Shown here one piece after another: positions 6,707-16,766 of a stretch of DNA of 64,000 nucleotides; the first letter of the stretch is position 1; each line of letters begins with the position of its first letter. Source of the DNA: Aquibacillus sediminis (GTDB lineage Bacteria > Bacillota > Bacilli > Bacillales > Amphibacillaceae). Both the position numbers and the translations under genes were made by a program. The stretch covers positions 1 to 64,000 of the forward strand of contig NZ_SZNM01000007.1 of NCBI RefSeq assembly GCF_005870085.1, written 5' to 3'. The notes under the pieces were generated by a model. That model was not told the DNA's origin and ran no database searches. It saw only the letters and a program-made list of their open reading frames with translations.

Positions 6707-8065
6707 ATGGCAGTAGATAAAAATGAAAAAGTAATTATATTAGCTGTGGCATTGGGGGTTATTCTTAATCCGCTAAATACCACGATGATTACGGTAGCAT
6801 TACCGGCAATTCAACAGGATTTCCTATTAAGCGCAACCGATCTTTCATGGTTAATTGCTTCCTATTTCATTGTTAGTGCAATTTTCACACCATTATTTGG
6901 AAAATTAAGTGATATTTATGGAAGAAAATTAATCTTTTTAATTGGTCTTGTGCTTGTAGTCGTGTCATCGATTCTCGCACCGTTATCGCCAAATATGCCT
7001 GTGCTACTCGTGATGCGAGGAATCCAAGCAATTGGTACCTCAGCGCTTTTTCCGTCTGGTATTGGGATTATACGAAATACCATTCAACATAATCAAAATC
7101 GCGTCATTGGGACATTGGCCGTTTTTGCAACAACCTCTGCCGCATTTGGGCCAACAATAGGCGGAATGCTGATTCAGTTCGGAGGCTGGCCGGTTATCTT
7201 TTATGTAAACTTACCGATCCTTGCAGTTGGAATCGGATTAACATGGAAGTTTATTCCAAAAGATACGATAGACAAGGGAACCTCCTATAAGTTGGACGGT
7301 GTTGGCATTTTATTATTTAGCCTTTTTATTACTTGTTGGATGGTTTTCTTGCTTGGGCTCGAGCAAAGGGTTCAATTCATACCATTGATTCTAGCCATCA
7401 TTCTCACAATTGCCTTCTATATGTATGAGAAAAGAAGAGATGAACCATTTATCAATGTGAATTTCTTTCGGAATAATCTGAACGTTGCACTTATTTTTGG
7501 ACAGTACATTTTAACAACCGTCATATTTTTTGCGGTATTATTAAGTTTCCCAACCTTTATTCAAAGTGTGTTGGGTACCAGTTCTCAAATGGCGGGAATC
7601 GTGATGCTGGCACTTTCTATTTTTGCCATGATCATGACACCGATTGCTACCAGATGGATGGAGTGGTCAGGATTTCGAGTTCCATTAGTCACTGGTGTAA
7701 TCATTGGGGTAGTCGGTGTGGCTTTGCTGTTTACAGTTAAGGAGCATTCTGCTTTATTTTGGGTAGGATTCGTTCTTGCGGTTACGGGAATTAGTAACGG
7801 GATACAAAATATCGGACTGCAAAATTTGCTGTATTCCTTTATTAGTGTATCGGAAAGTGGTATTGCGGCAGGACTGATCATGACATCGAGATTTATCGGA
7901 AATATTCTTGCATCAAGTGTCTATGGGATAGCATTTGCTTCAGGAATGAATGTAGGAAATTTGAGTACAATGGCCAGTATATTAGTAGTCGTTGCGATTG
8001 TGTTAATTCCGGGAATGCTCTATGTGACGGCGTATGAGAAGAAGAAGGGGTATAGTGAAGGTTAG
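6707..8065 (+). CDS. MFS multidrug-type exporter (DHA2, EmrB/Bmr3-like)
   Basis: A 452-aa protein with about 14 hydrophobic helices, the DHA2 layout of proton-driven drug exporters. Early signatures are LNTTMITVALPAIQQDF and the loop motif GKLSDIYGRKLIF between helices 2 and 3. RGIQAIGTSALFPSGIGII and GPTIGGMLIQFGGWPVIFYV follow. The start ATG 6707 sits 9 nt after GAGGAG. It appears monocistronic, between two copies of the same terminator repeat. The substrate cannot be told from sequence; siderophore or drug export are both possible. Confidence 0.8.
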   Translation: MAVDKNEKVIILAVALGVILNPLNTTMITVALPAIQQDFLLSATDLSWLIASYFIVSAIFTPLFGKLSDIYGRKLIFLIGLVLVVVSSILAPLSPNMPVLLVMRGIQAIGTSALFPSGIGIIRNTIQHNQNRVIGTLAVFATTSAAFGPTIGGMLIQFGGWPVIFYVNLPILAVGIGLTWKFIPKDTIDKGTSYKLDGVGILLFSLFITCWMVFLLGLEQRVQFIPLILAIILTIAFYMYEKRRDEPFINVNFFRNNLNVALIFGQYILTTVIFFAVLLSFPTFIQSVLGTSSQMAGIVMLALSIFAMIMTPIATRWMEWSGFRVPLVTGVIIGVVGVALLFTVKEHSALFWVGFVLAVTGISNGIQNIGLQNLLYSFISVSESGIAAGLIMTSRFIGNILASSVYGIAFASGMNVGNLSTMASILVVVAIVLIPGMLYVTAYEKKKGYSEG

Positions 8066-8205
8066 GGTGGTGGTACATTTTAAAAACATGTATCTATTGA
8101 ATTGAGTAGACCCTTCTAAACATTTTAACAAAACCTGAATGCTAACAGTGGAATGGGAAACACGGACAATTCCGACCTAATATTTCAAATAGAAAACGAA
8201 GTTAT

Positions 8206-8266
8206 AAGGTATCTGGTACTCTTCATGGACACCTGTCCGCGGATCGTACTAGGTATCTTTTTTTTT
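8206..8266 (+). terminator. Terminator hairpin, dispersed-repeat family copy 2
   Basis: AAGGTATCTGGTAC (8206-8219) pairs with GTACTAGGTATCTT (8246-8259) using G-U wobbles. A GGACA...TGTCC element sits inside and a run of T ends it. It lies about 140 bp after the MFS gene. Confidence 0.7.
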
Positions 8267-8490
8267 AGTGTATTGTGATAACAAACTGGGAAAATGAACC
8301 TGTTTTTATTTCCCATTCGATCACCAAGTCTCACAAAACCTCGTCTCTTTCCATTGATTCCATTTCAAAATTGCTCTTTATAGAAATATAAAATCCTACA
8401 AAATTTATAAAACAGTGTATGTTAAGCATCGTCATAGCTTGTGTTTACTGCTCTAGAGGTTATTGTCTCTAAATGGTTGTTGGTAATTCA

Positions 8491-8511
8491 TTTGTCTGAT
8501 TGTCAGACAAA
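8491..8511. promoter_or_regulatory. Perfect palindrome, likely operator of the FadR-type regulator
   Basis: The arms TTTGTCTGA and TCAGACAAA are perfect inverted repeats around a 3-bp TTG centre. GTCTGA/TCAGAC-centred palindromes are typical of FadR-subfamily GntR proteins. It lies about 100 bp before the regulator gene and partly overlaps a second possible promoter (TTGTCA at 8500-8505). Confidence 0.65.
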
Positions 8512-8532
8512 ATGATAATTTGATAAATATTA

Positions 8533-8561
8533 TTGATTTATAAGTAAATCAACTATATAAT
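8533..8561 (+). promoter_or_regulatory. Sigma-A-type promoter of the glucarate operon
   Basis: TTGATT (8533-8538) and TATAAT (8556-8561) are 17 bp apart, 48 bp before the GTG start of the regulator and 22 bp after the palindromic operator. Confidence 0.6.
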
Positions 8562-8608
8562 CAGAATTGTCAAAAAACTAAATGCGTTATAAGGGAGGGC
8601 GGACATGT

Positions 8609-9304
8609 GTGAGTAAAGAATCTGAGGCTATAAAAATGAAATCTGTAAAACGTGTTAGTTTGGCAAATCAAGTGATTGACCAAATTATTGATTTATTGAT
8701 CAGCGGACAGTTAAAGGCTGGTGATAAGCTCCCAACAGAAATGGAACTCATGGATATGTTATATGTGAGCAGACCAGTGTTAAGGGAAGCTTTATGTTCC
8801 CTAGAAATGTTAGGGGTTATTTACCGAAAGACTAGGGAAGGAACGTTTTTTTCCAATAAAGTTGGCAGTGAGCCTTACCGTATCATGCTAGCGTTGTCCA
8901 TTGGCGACATTAATAAGTTTATCGAAACACGACTGACACAGGAACTAGGACTTGTAGGACTCGCAGCCGAAAAAATATCAGAATCAGAGTTAGATAAATT
9001 GAAAGAAAACATTGAACTTATGGAAGAAACAGATGGAGATTATTTGCATTTAGATCGAGAGTTTCACAGAATCATTGCTTTTAGTGCGAGTAATTCGATT
9101 ACAGAAGGAATGATTGATGCCATCTTAGACATGTACGATAAAACTATGGAAAATATCCCTTTGCAAGATCGTAACAAGAACAAAACAATCCAGCAGCATA
9201 AAGAAATTTATTATGCATTAGAGAAAAGAGACCCCGTCGAAGCATATTCCAGCATGTATCAGCACCTTGACCACGTCAGAAATCGATTAATTCATCCTCA
9301 ATAA
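8609..9304 (+). CDS. FadR-subfamily GntR transcriptional regulator of the glucarate operon
   Basis: A 231-aa regulator with an N-terminal winged helix (SLANQVIDQIIDLLISGQLK, then LPTEMELMDMLYVSRPVLREAL) and a C-terminal all-helical FCD ligand-binding domain. The FCD domain includes LDREFHRIIAFSASN and a late HHxD-like QHLDHV. GTG 8609 is chosen because AAGGGAGGG sits 9 nt upstream; the ATG at 8582 has no ribosome site. It is the first gene of a catabolic operon, so it is probably a local repressor acting on the palindrome at 8491-8511, with a hexarate or intermediate as effector. That role is inferred. Confidence 0.82.
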   Translation: MSKESEAIKMKSVKRVSLANQVIDQIIDLLISGQLKAGDKLPTEMELMDMLYVSRPVLREALCSLEMLGVIYRKTREGTFFSNKVGSEPYRIMLALSIGDINKFIETRLTQELGLVGLAAEKISESELDKLKENIELMEETDGDYLHLDREFHRIIAFSASNSITEGMIDAILDMYDKTMENIPLQDRNKNKTIQQHKEIYYALEKRDPVEAYSSMYQHLDHVRNRLIHPQ

Positions 9305-9330
9305 AAAATGAAATGGAAAGGAAAGATTAA

Positions 9331-10260
9331 ATGATTAACAAACAACCACCATCAGGTATTTCGGGTTTTCCAGTTACCCCTTTAAATGAAAACGGTAACA
9401 TTGATGAAACCGCATTAACGAAAAATATTGAGTTCTTACTTGAAGAAGGATTAGAATCTATATTTATTGCTTGTGGAGCTGGTGAGTTTCATAACCTTAG
9501 TTCAGAAGAGTTTGAATCCATGGTTAAGCTAGCTGTTTCTGTAGTCGATGGTAAAGTTCCACTGTATACCGGAGTTGGAGGAAATATAAAAGAAGCCGTT
9601 GAAAAAGCAAAAATCTCGGAAAGACATGGTGCGGATGGCTATTTAATTCTACCACCATACTTAATCGAAGGAGAACAAGAAGGAATTTATGAGTACTATA
9701 AAACAATAGTAACAAGCACTGATTTAAATGCGATTTTATATCAAAGAGCCAATGCAGTATTGGAAGCTGAAACATTAGATAGGTTAGTAGAATTCCCACA
9801 AGTGATCGGTTTAAAAGATGGTCTTGGAAATATGGAATTGAATATTGAACTTACGCAACGATTTCGTAATCGTCTCGCATTTCTAAATGGGATGCCGTTG
9901 GCTGAAGTAACGATGCCAGCATATGTCCCACTAGGATATAATTGTTATTCGTCAGCCATTTCGAATTATATTCCACATATTTCTAGAAAGTTTTATAACG
10001 CACTATTGGCTGGTGATCAGCACACGGTAAACGATATTTATGAAGATGTAATTTTGCCAATTAATCGAATTAGAAGAAAAAGAAAAGGCTATGCTGTCGC
10101 CTTAATTAAGGCAGGAATGGAAATTGTTGGGCTTCCAGTGAGAAATACGGTTAGACCACCTGTTGTTCCAGTGGAGAGGGAACACTATGATGAATTAAAA
10201 CAAATCTTAGATAAAGCACTTCAAAAATATCCACCCCAAAAAAATACCATAACGAAATAA
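9331..10260 (+). CDS. kdgD: 5-dehydro-4-deoxyglucarate dehydratase (KdgD)
   Basis: A cytosolic enzyme of the DapA/NAL aldolase superfamily, 309 aa. It dehydrates and decarboxylates 5-keto-4-deoxyglucarate to 2-oxoglutarate semialdehyde. The Schiff-base lysine is in VIGLKDGLG, the superfamily tyrosine is in AILYQRANA, and the N-terminal [14 protein letters not shown] block is typical. The start ATG follows GGAAAGG. Its neighbours supply the step before (glucarate dehydratase) and after (the next gene), which supports KdgD rather than a generic DapA homologue. Confidence 0.88.
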   Translation: MINKQPPSGISGFPVTPLNENGNIDETALTKNIEFLLEEGLESIFIACGAGEFHNLSSEEFESMVKLAVSVVDGKVPLYTGVGGNIKEAVEKAKISERHGADGYLILPPYLIEGEQEGIYEYYKTIVTSTDLNAILYQRANAVLEAETLDRLVEFPQVIGLKDGLGNMELNIELTQRFRNRLAFLNGMPLAEVTMPAYVPLGYNCYSSAISNYIPHISRKFYNALLAGDQHTVNDIYEDVILPINRIRRKRKGYAVALIKAGMEIVGLPVRNTVRPPVVPVEREHYDELKQILDKALQKYPPQKNTITK

Positions 10261-10300
10261 AATTTATATATATGAAACTAAAGGTTGGAGGTTTTTTGGT

Positions 10301-11761
10301 ATGACTGTAAAAACAGAGACTAGTAAATGTTTGAATTATATCAACGGTAGGTGGGTTGCAAGTGATAGTGATGAACTTATCACTGTTACAAATCCAGCAA
10401 ATACAGATGATGTCGTAGGCCGAATTCAAAAGTCAACAAGAGACGACTTGGATCAAGCTGTATCAGCGGCAAAAGCTGCGAAAAAAGAATGGAAAACATT
10501 AGCGGGAGCAGATCGCGGTAAATTTCTATATAAAACAGCAGACATTATAGAAAGCCGTCTAGATGAAATCGCCGAATGTATGACAAGGGAAATGGGAAAA
10601 ACCTTTCCGGAAGCAAAAGGAGAAACAGCTCGGGGAGTAGCGATTCTTCGTTACTATGCTGGAGAAGGCATGAGAAAAGAAGGAGATGTGATCCCTTCTA
10701 CTGATAAAGATGCGTTAATGTTTACGAAAAGAGCACCATTAGGCGTTGTTGGGGTTATTACACCATGGAATTTTCCAGTCGCTATTCCAATGTGGAAAAC
10801 AGCACCTGCTTTAATTTATGGAAATACGGTTGTATTAAAGCCTGCCTCGGAAGCTGCGGTTACATGTGCGAAATTGTTTGAATGTTTTGCAGAAGCAGGG
10901 CTTCCAGCTGGTGTGGTAAATATGGTTTCTGGTCCAGGATCTGTGATCGGTCAGGGGATTGCAGAGCATGCGGATGTGAACGGGATTACCTTTACTGGTT
11001 CCAATCAAGTAGGTAAAAAAATTGGGCAAACAGCTTTAGCGCGTGGGGCTAAATATCAGCTTGAAATGGGAGGGAAGAACCCAGTTATTGTTGCTTCTGA
11101 TGCGGATATTGATCTTGCGGTTGATGCAACCATTAGCGGTGGGCTTCGTTCGACAGGTCAAAAATGTACTGCCACCAGTCGTGTCATCGTACAAAGTGAT
11201 GTGTATGATGAATTTAAAGAAAAACTGGTTGCTAAAGTGAAAGAGATTACGATTGGTGATGGATTGAAAAATGGCATTTGGATGGGACCAAGTGCTAGTG
11301 AATCTCAATTAAATACTGTACTTTCCTATATTGAAAAAGGGAAACAAGAAGGTACACTACTATGTGGTGGAAACCGCCTTTCTGGTGAAGAATACGACAA
11401 AGGGTATTTTGTAGAGCCAACTGTTTTTGAAGATATTACATCCAATGCAACGATTGCGCAAGAAGAAATTTTTGGACCGGTGCTTGCTTTGATGAAAGTA
11501 GAATCTTTGGAAGAAGCGATTGAACTTGCAAATGATGTGGAGTTTGGTTTAAGTGCATCTATTTTCACTTCCAATATCCAAAAAATGCTTTCCTTTATTA
11601 GCGATATGGATGCAGGTTTAGTACGTATTAATGCAGAAAGTGCTGGTGTAGAATTACAAGCGCCATTTGGTGGGATGAAACAATCAAGTTCCCATTCTCG
11701 TGAACAAGGTGAAGCAGCAAAAGAATTTTTCACATCCATTAAGACTGTATTCGTAAAGTAA
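10301..11761 (+). CDS. 2-oxoglutarate semialdehyde dehydrogenase (aldehyde dehydrogenase family)
   Basis: A 486-aa NAD(P)-dependent aldehyde dehydrogenase. It has [12 protein letters not shown] and the cofactor-site [15 protein letters not shown]. The general base is in [11 protein letters not shown] and the nucleophile Cys is in [11 protein letters not shown], with EEIFGPV later. Directly after KdgD it would oxidise 2-oxoglutarate semialdehyde to 2-oxoglutarate, as the ycbD/gucD product does in B. subtilis. GGAGG precedes the ATG at 10301. A weak GGGGG..CTCCC hairpin (about 11768-11790) follows, before the transporter genes. Confidence 0.85.
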   Translation: MTVKTETSKCLNYINGRWVASDSDELITVTNPANTDDVVGRIQKSTRDDLDQAVSAAKAAKKEWKTLAGADRGKFLYKTADIIESRLDEIAECMTREMGKTFPEAKGETARGVAILRYYAGEGMRKEGDVIPSTDKDALMFTKRAPLGVVGVITPWNFPVAIPMWKTAPALIYGNTVVLKPASEAAVTCAKLFECFAEAGLPAGVVNMVSGPGSVIGQGIAEHADVNGITFTGSNQVGKKIGQTALARGAKYQLEMGGKNPVIVASDADIDLAVDATISGGLRSTGQKCTATSRVIVQSDVYDEFKEKLVAKVKEITIGDGLKNGIWMGPSASESQLNTVLSYIEKGKQEGTLLCGGNRLSGEEYDKGYFVEPTVFEDITSNATIAQEEIFGPVLALMKVESLEEAIELANDVEFGLSASIFTSNIQKMLSFISDMDAGLVRINAESAGVELQAPFGGMKQSSSHSREQGEAAKEFFTSIKTVFVK

Positions 11762-11800
11762 CAAAAAAAGGGGGGATCTCCCTCTTTCCTTCTCAAAAAT

Positions 11801-11814
11801 TGAAAGCGTTTTAT
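11801..11814 (+). promoter_or_regulatory. cre-like catabolite site before the transporter genes
   Basis: TGAAAGCGTTTTAT matches 13 of 14 positions of the CcpA consensus TGWAARCGYTWNCW. It lies in the 206-bp gap before the tripartite transporter genes and suggests glucose repression of this part of the operon. Confidence 0.55.
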
Positions 11815-11967
11815 ATTGTGGCGGGAATTTATAGGAACAGCGATTAGTGAGCAAGTAATGTGGTCATACGGTCATATACAAAGGCTTAATTGCTATTGTG
11901 TATTTTGAATTCTCGCTAAATTTCGCCAGATCATGTTTTTTAAAAAATAGAGTGAAGGAGTGTTTGG

Positions 11968-13080
11968 ATGAAGAAGAAATTATGGATGTTGTTGGTGGTA
12001 GCTGTTCTAGGTGCATTATTAGCTGCATGTAACTCAGAAACCGAAGATGTTTCAGAAGGTGGTCAAGAGGCTGATCAAGAAGCTGAAGAAGTATCGGGTG
12101 ATGCGGAAAATACGAGTGGTGAAGAAGCTAGCGTTGACCTAAATAGGATAAGAGTGGTCATCGGTTCATCTTCAACTGGTGGAGATACGTATCAAAATGC
12201 AGATGCTGTGAGTAGGTACACAGAAGAAGCATTAGATACCAACATGAAAGTTGACGCAGTTGGTGCACTACGAGCGTTTGATGAATTAGGAAAAGCAAAC
12301 GATGACGGCAGTACCATCATGTTCTTCCATGATATGGCGTATTTAGGTGTAGAATATGGCAGCTTTGATCAAGATGATGAACTAGAAAATTGGAGAATAG
12401 GACCAGTAGTTGCGACAAACCCAGGAAATGCGTTTTTAACAAGTGCAGACGCTCCTTATGACACCATGGCAGAATCAGCAGAATGGTTAGAAGAAAATCC
12501 TGATGAAACCATTACTGTAGCTCTTGAGTCTGGTGGTGTATCAGAGATTGTATTTGACGGCTATTACTTATGGGTCGAAGAAGAGTATGGAACAGATGTC
12601 ACTGACAGAATTCATGCATATGTAACAGGTTCTCAAGAGGATAAAAATCAGGCTTTATGGGATGGAAACACAGATATTATTCACGGATCGATTGGTGCGA
12701 ATAAACAGTATACGGAAGATGGTGTAGAAGACAAAATTAAGATGAAATTTTTAGGTATTACAGCGGGTGAAAGAGTGGAAGGTTTTGATGTTCCTACATT
12801 TGCTGAGCAAGGCATTACAGTAGACGGTGAGGAGTTCGTCTTTGATAAAGAGTTTTTCTTCTTGATGCCAAAAAATGTAGATGAAAACTTTGCAACGGCC
12901 TTGAATGATGCAATCGCAGACGTGGTTAAAAATCCAGACTATGAAGAAGATCTAAACACCAATACCTATATTGTAAATCATAAACCAGCAGATGAAGCAG
13001 AAGAATACTTGTTAGATAAGAGGGAAAAATTCCGTTCTATCATAGAAAGAGCTCCAGACTTGGATGAGATAGCGAAATAA
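11968..13080 (+). CDS. Tripartite tricarboxylate transporter (TTT) substrate-binding lipoprotein, TctC-like
   Basis: A 370-aa lipoprotein with signal peptide MKKKLWMLLVVAVLG and lipobox LAAC, followed by an acidic spacer of about 45 residues. The body has TctC/Bug features: IRVVIGSSSTGGDTYQNA, ADVVKNPDYEEDL and a substrate-loop region in the middle. It is longer than most TctC proteins (about 320 aa) because of the spacer. The ATG follows GAAGGAG. With the next two genes it forms a secondary transporter. Position within a glucarate operon suggests glucarate or galactarate as substrate; this is inferred. Confidence 0.82.
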   Translation: MKKKLWMLLVVAVLGALLAACNSETEDVSEGGQEADQEAEEVSGDAENTSGEEASVDLNRIRVVIGSSSTGGDTYQNADAVSRYTEEALDTNMKVDAVGALRAFDELGKANDDGSTIMFFHDMAYLGVEYGSFDQDDELENWRIGPVVATNPGNAFLTSADAPYDTMAESAEWLEENPDETITVALESGGVSEIVFDGYYLWVEEEYGTDVTDRIHAYVTGSQEDKNQALWDGNTDIIHGSIGANKQYTEDGVEDKIKMKFLGITAGERVEGFDVPTFAEQGITVDGEEFVFDKEFFFLMPKNVDENFATALNDAIADVVKNPDYEEDLNTNTYIVNHKPADEAEEYLLDKREKFRSIIERAPDLDEIAK

Positions 13081-13093
13081 TTGCTTAACCATG

Positions 13094-13115
13094 GGGCTGC
13101 CACACTGGGCGGCCC
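13094..13115 (+). terminator. Intercistronic hairpin after the TctC-like gene
   Basis: GGGCTGCC (13094-13101) pairs with GGCGGCCC (13108-13115) in a GC-rich 8-bp stem without a T run. It sits between the binding-protein gene and the small membrane subunit, suiting mRNA stabilisation or partial attenuation. Confidence 0.6.
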
Positions 13116-13150
13116 TCCAATTCTAACCTCCAATTCAAGGAAGGAAGGTG

Positions 13151-13558
13151 ATGGATGTGAAAGAATTTTTTACAATTGAAATGTCTTATAGTACCTATCA
13201 TCTCGTTTTCCCGAGAATAATTATGTTTATTTTAATTGTTATGGGTAGTTTTTTATTGATTAGAACCCTAGTAAAAAAGAGTAAAGATAGAGAAAACAGT
13301 GCTCCATTCAAATTTTTTACTAATCACTACGATAGGGTTAAATTCTATGGAACGATCATTCTACTTACTACTTATGCAGCAGTCCTTCAGCATATTGGTT
13401 TTGTTTTAACGAGTATTATTTTTATGATTTTATTAACTCTCTTATTTATTGGAAATCTAAGAAAAAAATCCATTCTTGTTTCAATCACAAACGGACTGAC
13501 AACTACCATTGTTGTATGGTATGTGTTTGGTCAGTTGTTTGATATCACACTACCATAA
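13151..13558 (+). CDS. TTT transporter small membrane subunit, TctB-like
   Basis: A 135-aa protein with about four hydrophobic segments (IIMFILIVMGSFLLIRTLV, the ILLTTYAAVLQHIGFVLTSI region and a C-terminal GLTTTIVVWYVFG). This is the size and layout of TctB. ATG 13151 is annotated, but the ribosome site GGAAGG (13143-13148) is better spaced for GTG 13157, so the true start may be 2 codons later. It lies between the TctC-like and TctA-like genes. Confidence 0.78.
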   Translation: MDVKEFFTIEMSYSTYHLVFPRIIMFILIVMGSFLLIRTLVKKSKDRENSAPFKFFTNHYDRVKFYGTIILLTTYAAVLQHIGFVLTSIIFMILLTLLFIGNLRKKSILVSITNGLTTTIVVWYVFGQLFDITLP

Positions 13559-13569
13559 GGGGGAATACG

Positions 13570-15072
13570 ATGCCAATCTTCGAAGTCCTTACCCCGATGT
13601 CTGTTTTATTATGTTTTCTAGGTGTATTTATAGGGATCATCATGGGAGCTATTCCAGGAATGACTGCTACAATGGCGATTGCGATTTTTTTACCTCTAAC
13701 TTATTCCTTGGATATGATTGATTCTATCGGTCTATTAATTGGTTTGTACGTTGGTGGAATAAGTGGTGGTTTGGTACCAGCAATGCTACTAAATATTCCA
13801 GGTACTCCTTCTTCGCTATGTACGACATTTGATGGATACCCCATGACGAAAAAGGGGGAAGGAGAAAAAGCACTAAAGGTAGGAATTACAGCCTCGATCA
13901 TCGGTGGATTCTTCAGTTTAACTATCTTATATTTCTTTGCACCAATGTTAGCATCTGTAGCAATAAATTTCTCCTCAGTAGAAAAGTTTTTAATTATTGT
14001 TTTTGCGTTAACCATCATTGCTTCCATTTCAAAAGGAAGTTTACTAGCTGGAATTTTCAGTGGAATATTAGGAATCTTCATCAGCTTGATTGGTACATTT
14101 ACAGATAATAATGAAATGCGATTAGTACCACCAGGGCTAGAAGATGAATTGGTGTATGGATTTTCTCTGTTGCCTGTATTAATTGGTTTGTTTGCCATTG
14201 GACAGTTGTTACAGGAAGCGGAGGAAGGGATGGAGACGGCTTCACATCAGAAATTTGATCTTCAAAAAGGGAAAAACAAGTTTAGTTTTAAACTATTTAA
14301 AAATCAGAAAGTTAATGTGGTACGCTCCTCGATCATCGGTACGTTTGTAGGAATGCTTCCAGGTGTTGGGGGAAGTGCAGCTTCGATTACTGCCTATTCT
14401 CAAGCTAAAAACTTTTCCAAGAACCCGGAAAAACTTGGTACGGGGGAACCGGAAGGACTCGTTGCAAGTGAATCTGCTAACAATGGTTTGATTGGTGGGG
14501 CATTAATACCACTCCTTTCCTTGGGGATACCAGGAGACAGTACAACTGCAATACTGATTGGAGCGTTTTTGTTACAGGGAATTGAAGTCGGCCCATTATT
14601 TATTACATCCAATCCCGATTTATGGAGTGGAATTATATTTGCTTTGCTTATTGCTAACTTGGTTATGTTCACTTTGATGTTTTTTTCTATTAAATATTTT
14701 GCCAAAATCGTTTTAATACCAAAATATGTGATTTTTCCTATCATTGTTGTAGCTTGTGTAGTAGGTTCTTACGCGATCAACAACGGGATTATGTTCGATG
14801 TTTGGACATTATTACTATTTGGTCTGTTCGGGTATATTTTTCCAAAAATTGGTGTACAAATTCCGGCGTTTTTGATTGGTTTTATTTTAGGAACTCAAGC
14901 TGAAAAATATTTCATCGATAGTTTAAAAGGTAGTGGTGGAGATTTAACGATTTTCTTCACGAAAGGCCCTATTGCCATTGTTTTATGGATATTGATTTTA
15001 GCATCGCTTATTTATGCAGTGATCGATAGCCGCAAAACGAAAAAGAAGGCAGAAAATCAACAAGCAGCGTGA
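13570..15072 (+). CDS. TTT transporter large permease subunit, TctA-like
   Basis: A 500-aa membrane protein with about a dozen hydrophobic helices and the TctA signature blocks GAIPGMTATMAIAIFLPLTY, PAMLLNIPGTPSSLCTTFDG and a second GMLPGVGGSAASITAYSQAK. The last shows the internal repeat typical of the family. A LSLGIPGDSTTAILIGAF block follows. AAGGGGGAA precedes ATG 13570, 11 bp after the TctB-like stop. It would import the dicarboxylate delivered by the lipoprotein, driven by an ion gradient. Confidence 0.87.
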   Translation: MPIFEVLTPMSVLLCFLGVFIGIIMGAIPGMTATMAIAIFLPLTYSLDMIDSIGLLIGLYVGGISGGLVPAMLLNIPGTPSSLCTTFDGYPMTKKGEGEKALKVGITASIIGGFFSLTILYFFAPMLASVAINFSSVEKFLIIVFALTIIASISKGSLLAGIFSGILGIFISLIGTFTDNNEMRLVPPGLEDELVYGFSLLPVLIGLFAIGQLLQEAEEGMETASHQKFDLQKGKNKFSFKLFKNQKVNVVRSSIIGTFVGMLPGVGGSAASITAYSQAKNFSKNPEKLGTGEPEGLVASESANNGLIGGALIPLLSLGIPGDSTTAILIGAFLLQGIEVGPLFITSNPDLWSGIIFALLIANLVMFTLMFFSIKYFAKIVLIPKYVIFPIIVVACVVGSYAINNGIMFDVWTLLLFGLFGYIFPKIGVQIPAFLIGFILGTQAEKYFIDSLKGSGGDLTIFFTKGPIAIVLWILILASLIYAVIDSRKTKKKAENQQAA

Positions 15073-15104
15073 ATGTGTGACTTTTTATATAATAGGAGAT
15101 GATA

Positions 15105-16457
15105 ATGATGAACGATACGAAAATCATGAAGAATGAAACACCATCAGTCGTTGATTTAAGTGTTTACTCTGTAGCAGGTACAGATAGTATGCTACTCAAC
15201 TTAAGTGGGGCGCATGGGCCATATTTTACTAGAAATGTTGTTGTCTTAAAAGATAATAGTGGCAATATAGGTGTCGGGGAAGTTCCTGGAGGAGAAGGAA
15301 TACGAAAAACATTGGAAGATGCCAAAGCACTATTAGTAGGTGAATCTATCGGGAACTATAAAAATATTCTTAAAAATATTAGAGAAACGTTTTCAGATCG
15401 TGATGCGTCAGGCCGAGGTTTTCAAACCTTTGATTTACGGATCACGATTCATGCAGTAACAGCTCTTGAAGCAGCTTTGCTAGATTTGCTGGGAAAATAC
15501 CTAGATGTTCCTGTAGCTGCTCTATTAGGGGATGGTCAACAACGTACTGAAGTGGAAACACTTGGTTATCTGTTTTATATTGGTGATCGGAACAAAACAG
15601 ATTTGCCATACGTAAGTGACATGCAGGCAGATGATGATTGGTTTCGACTACGCCATGAAGAAGCACTGACTCCAAAAGCAGTGGTGCGTTTAGCTGAAGC
15701 AGCTTATGAACGCTATGGTTTTCGCGATTTTAAACTGAAAGGTGGCGTATTGCCGGGGGAAGAAGAAATAGAAGCAGTTACGGCACTTTCTGAGAGATTT
15801 CCAGATGCAAGAATTACCTTAGATCCAAACGGAGCATGGTCCCTTGAAGAAGCGATTCGACTATGTAAAGGACAACAAAACGTATTATCGTATGCGGAAG
15901 ACCCTTGTGGCGCAGAACAAGGCTTCTCAGCGCGCGAAGTTATGAGTGAATTTAGAAAAGCAACGGGACTAAAAACGGCAACGAACATGATTGCGACCGA
16001 CTGGAGACAGATGGGCCATGCGATTCAGTTACATGCCGTAGATATTCCACTTGCAGATCCGCATTTCTGGACAATAGAAGGATCCGTAAGAGTTGCCCAA
16101 ATGTGTCATGATTGGGGATTAACTTGGGGGTCTCATTCCAATAATCACTTTGATATATCATTAGCCATGTTTACACATGTAGCCGCGGCAGCTCCTGGTG
16201 ATATTACAGCGATTGACACACATTGGATTTGGCAAGATGGCCAACGACTAACGAAAAATCCTCTTAAAATTTCAGGAGGGAAGATTCAAGTTCCTAAAAA
16301 ACCAGGGCTTGGTGTTGAAGTGGATATGGAAAGAATTGAAGCAGCACATCACGTCTATAAAAAATTGGAACTAGGTGCTAGGGATGATTCCATTGCCATG
16401 CAATATCTCATTCCAAATTGGAAATTCGACAATAAACGACCATGTCTAGTGCGATAA
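15105..16457 (+). CDS. gudD: Glucarate dehydratase (GudD)
   Basis: An enolase-superfamily enzyme of 450 aa that removes water from D-glucarate (and often L-idarate) to give 5-keto-4-deoxyglucarate, the substrate of KdgD. Visible residues are the KLKGG lysine motif near the middle, metal ligands in TLDPNGAW and EDPC, the ATNMIATDW segment and the catalytic His of [11 protein letters not shown]. Length matches E. coli and B. subtilis GudD. ATG 15105 lies 6 nt after AGGAG; ATG 15099 is too close. It is the last gene of the operon. Confidence 0.92.
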   Translation: MMNDTKIMKNETPSVVDLSVYSVAGTDSMLLNLSGAHGPYFTRNVVVLKDNSGNIGVGEVPGGEGIRKTLEDAKALLVGESIGNYKNILKNIRETFSDRDASGRGFQTFDLRITIHAVTALEAALLDLLGKYLDVPVAALLGDGQQRTEVETLGYLFYIGDRNKTDLPYVSDMQADDDWFRLRHEEALTPKAVVRLAEAAYERYGFRDFKLKGGVLPGEEEIEAVTALSERFPDARITLDPNGAWSLEEAIRLCKGQQNVLSYAEDPCGAEQGFSAREVMSEFRKATGLKTATNMIATDWRQMGHAIQLHAVDIPLADPHFWTIEGSVRVAQMCHDWGLTWGSHSNNHFDISLAMFTHVAAAAPGDITAIDTHWIWQDGQRLTKNPLKISGGKIQVPKKPGLGVEVDMERIEAAHHVYKKLELGARDDSIAMQYLIPNWKFDNKRPCLVR

Positions 16458-16629
16458 AAGGGTGCATGGGGACAATTCTTGTACTTCCTATAGAATTCCC
16501 TGTGTTCTATTCCATTGTAATAAAAGGAAACGTGATGCATGTGTCGACACACAGATCAATGACGTTGAGGCGTGAAAACTCTTATTCATGAATCATATGA
16601 CGTAACTACTATTTTCAGTACAAAATGGA

Positions 16630-16661
16630 TAATCGACAAGTGGTAGGGAACTTGTCGATTA
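16630..16661. repeat. Perfect 11-bp inverted repeat
   Basis: TAATCGACAAG (16630-16640) and CTTGTCGATTA (16651-16661) flank a 10-bp spacer. No T run follows, so it may be an operator, a folded RNA or the end of a lost mobile element. The rest of 16458-16766 shows no gene. Confidence 0.5.
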
Positions 16662-16766
16662 CTTCCCTGCTTTCCTCTATTCCTCCAGGTAAACTCTCTT
16701 TATTATTCTCACTAATAGAAAAAAGAAGTAACCGTATTCTGCCTTAAACCAGTGGAACAAAGATTG

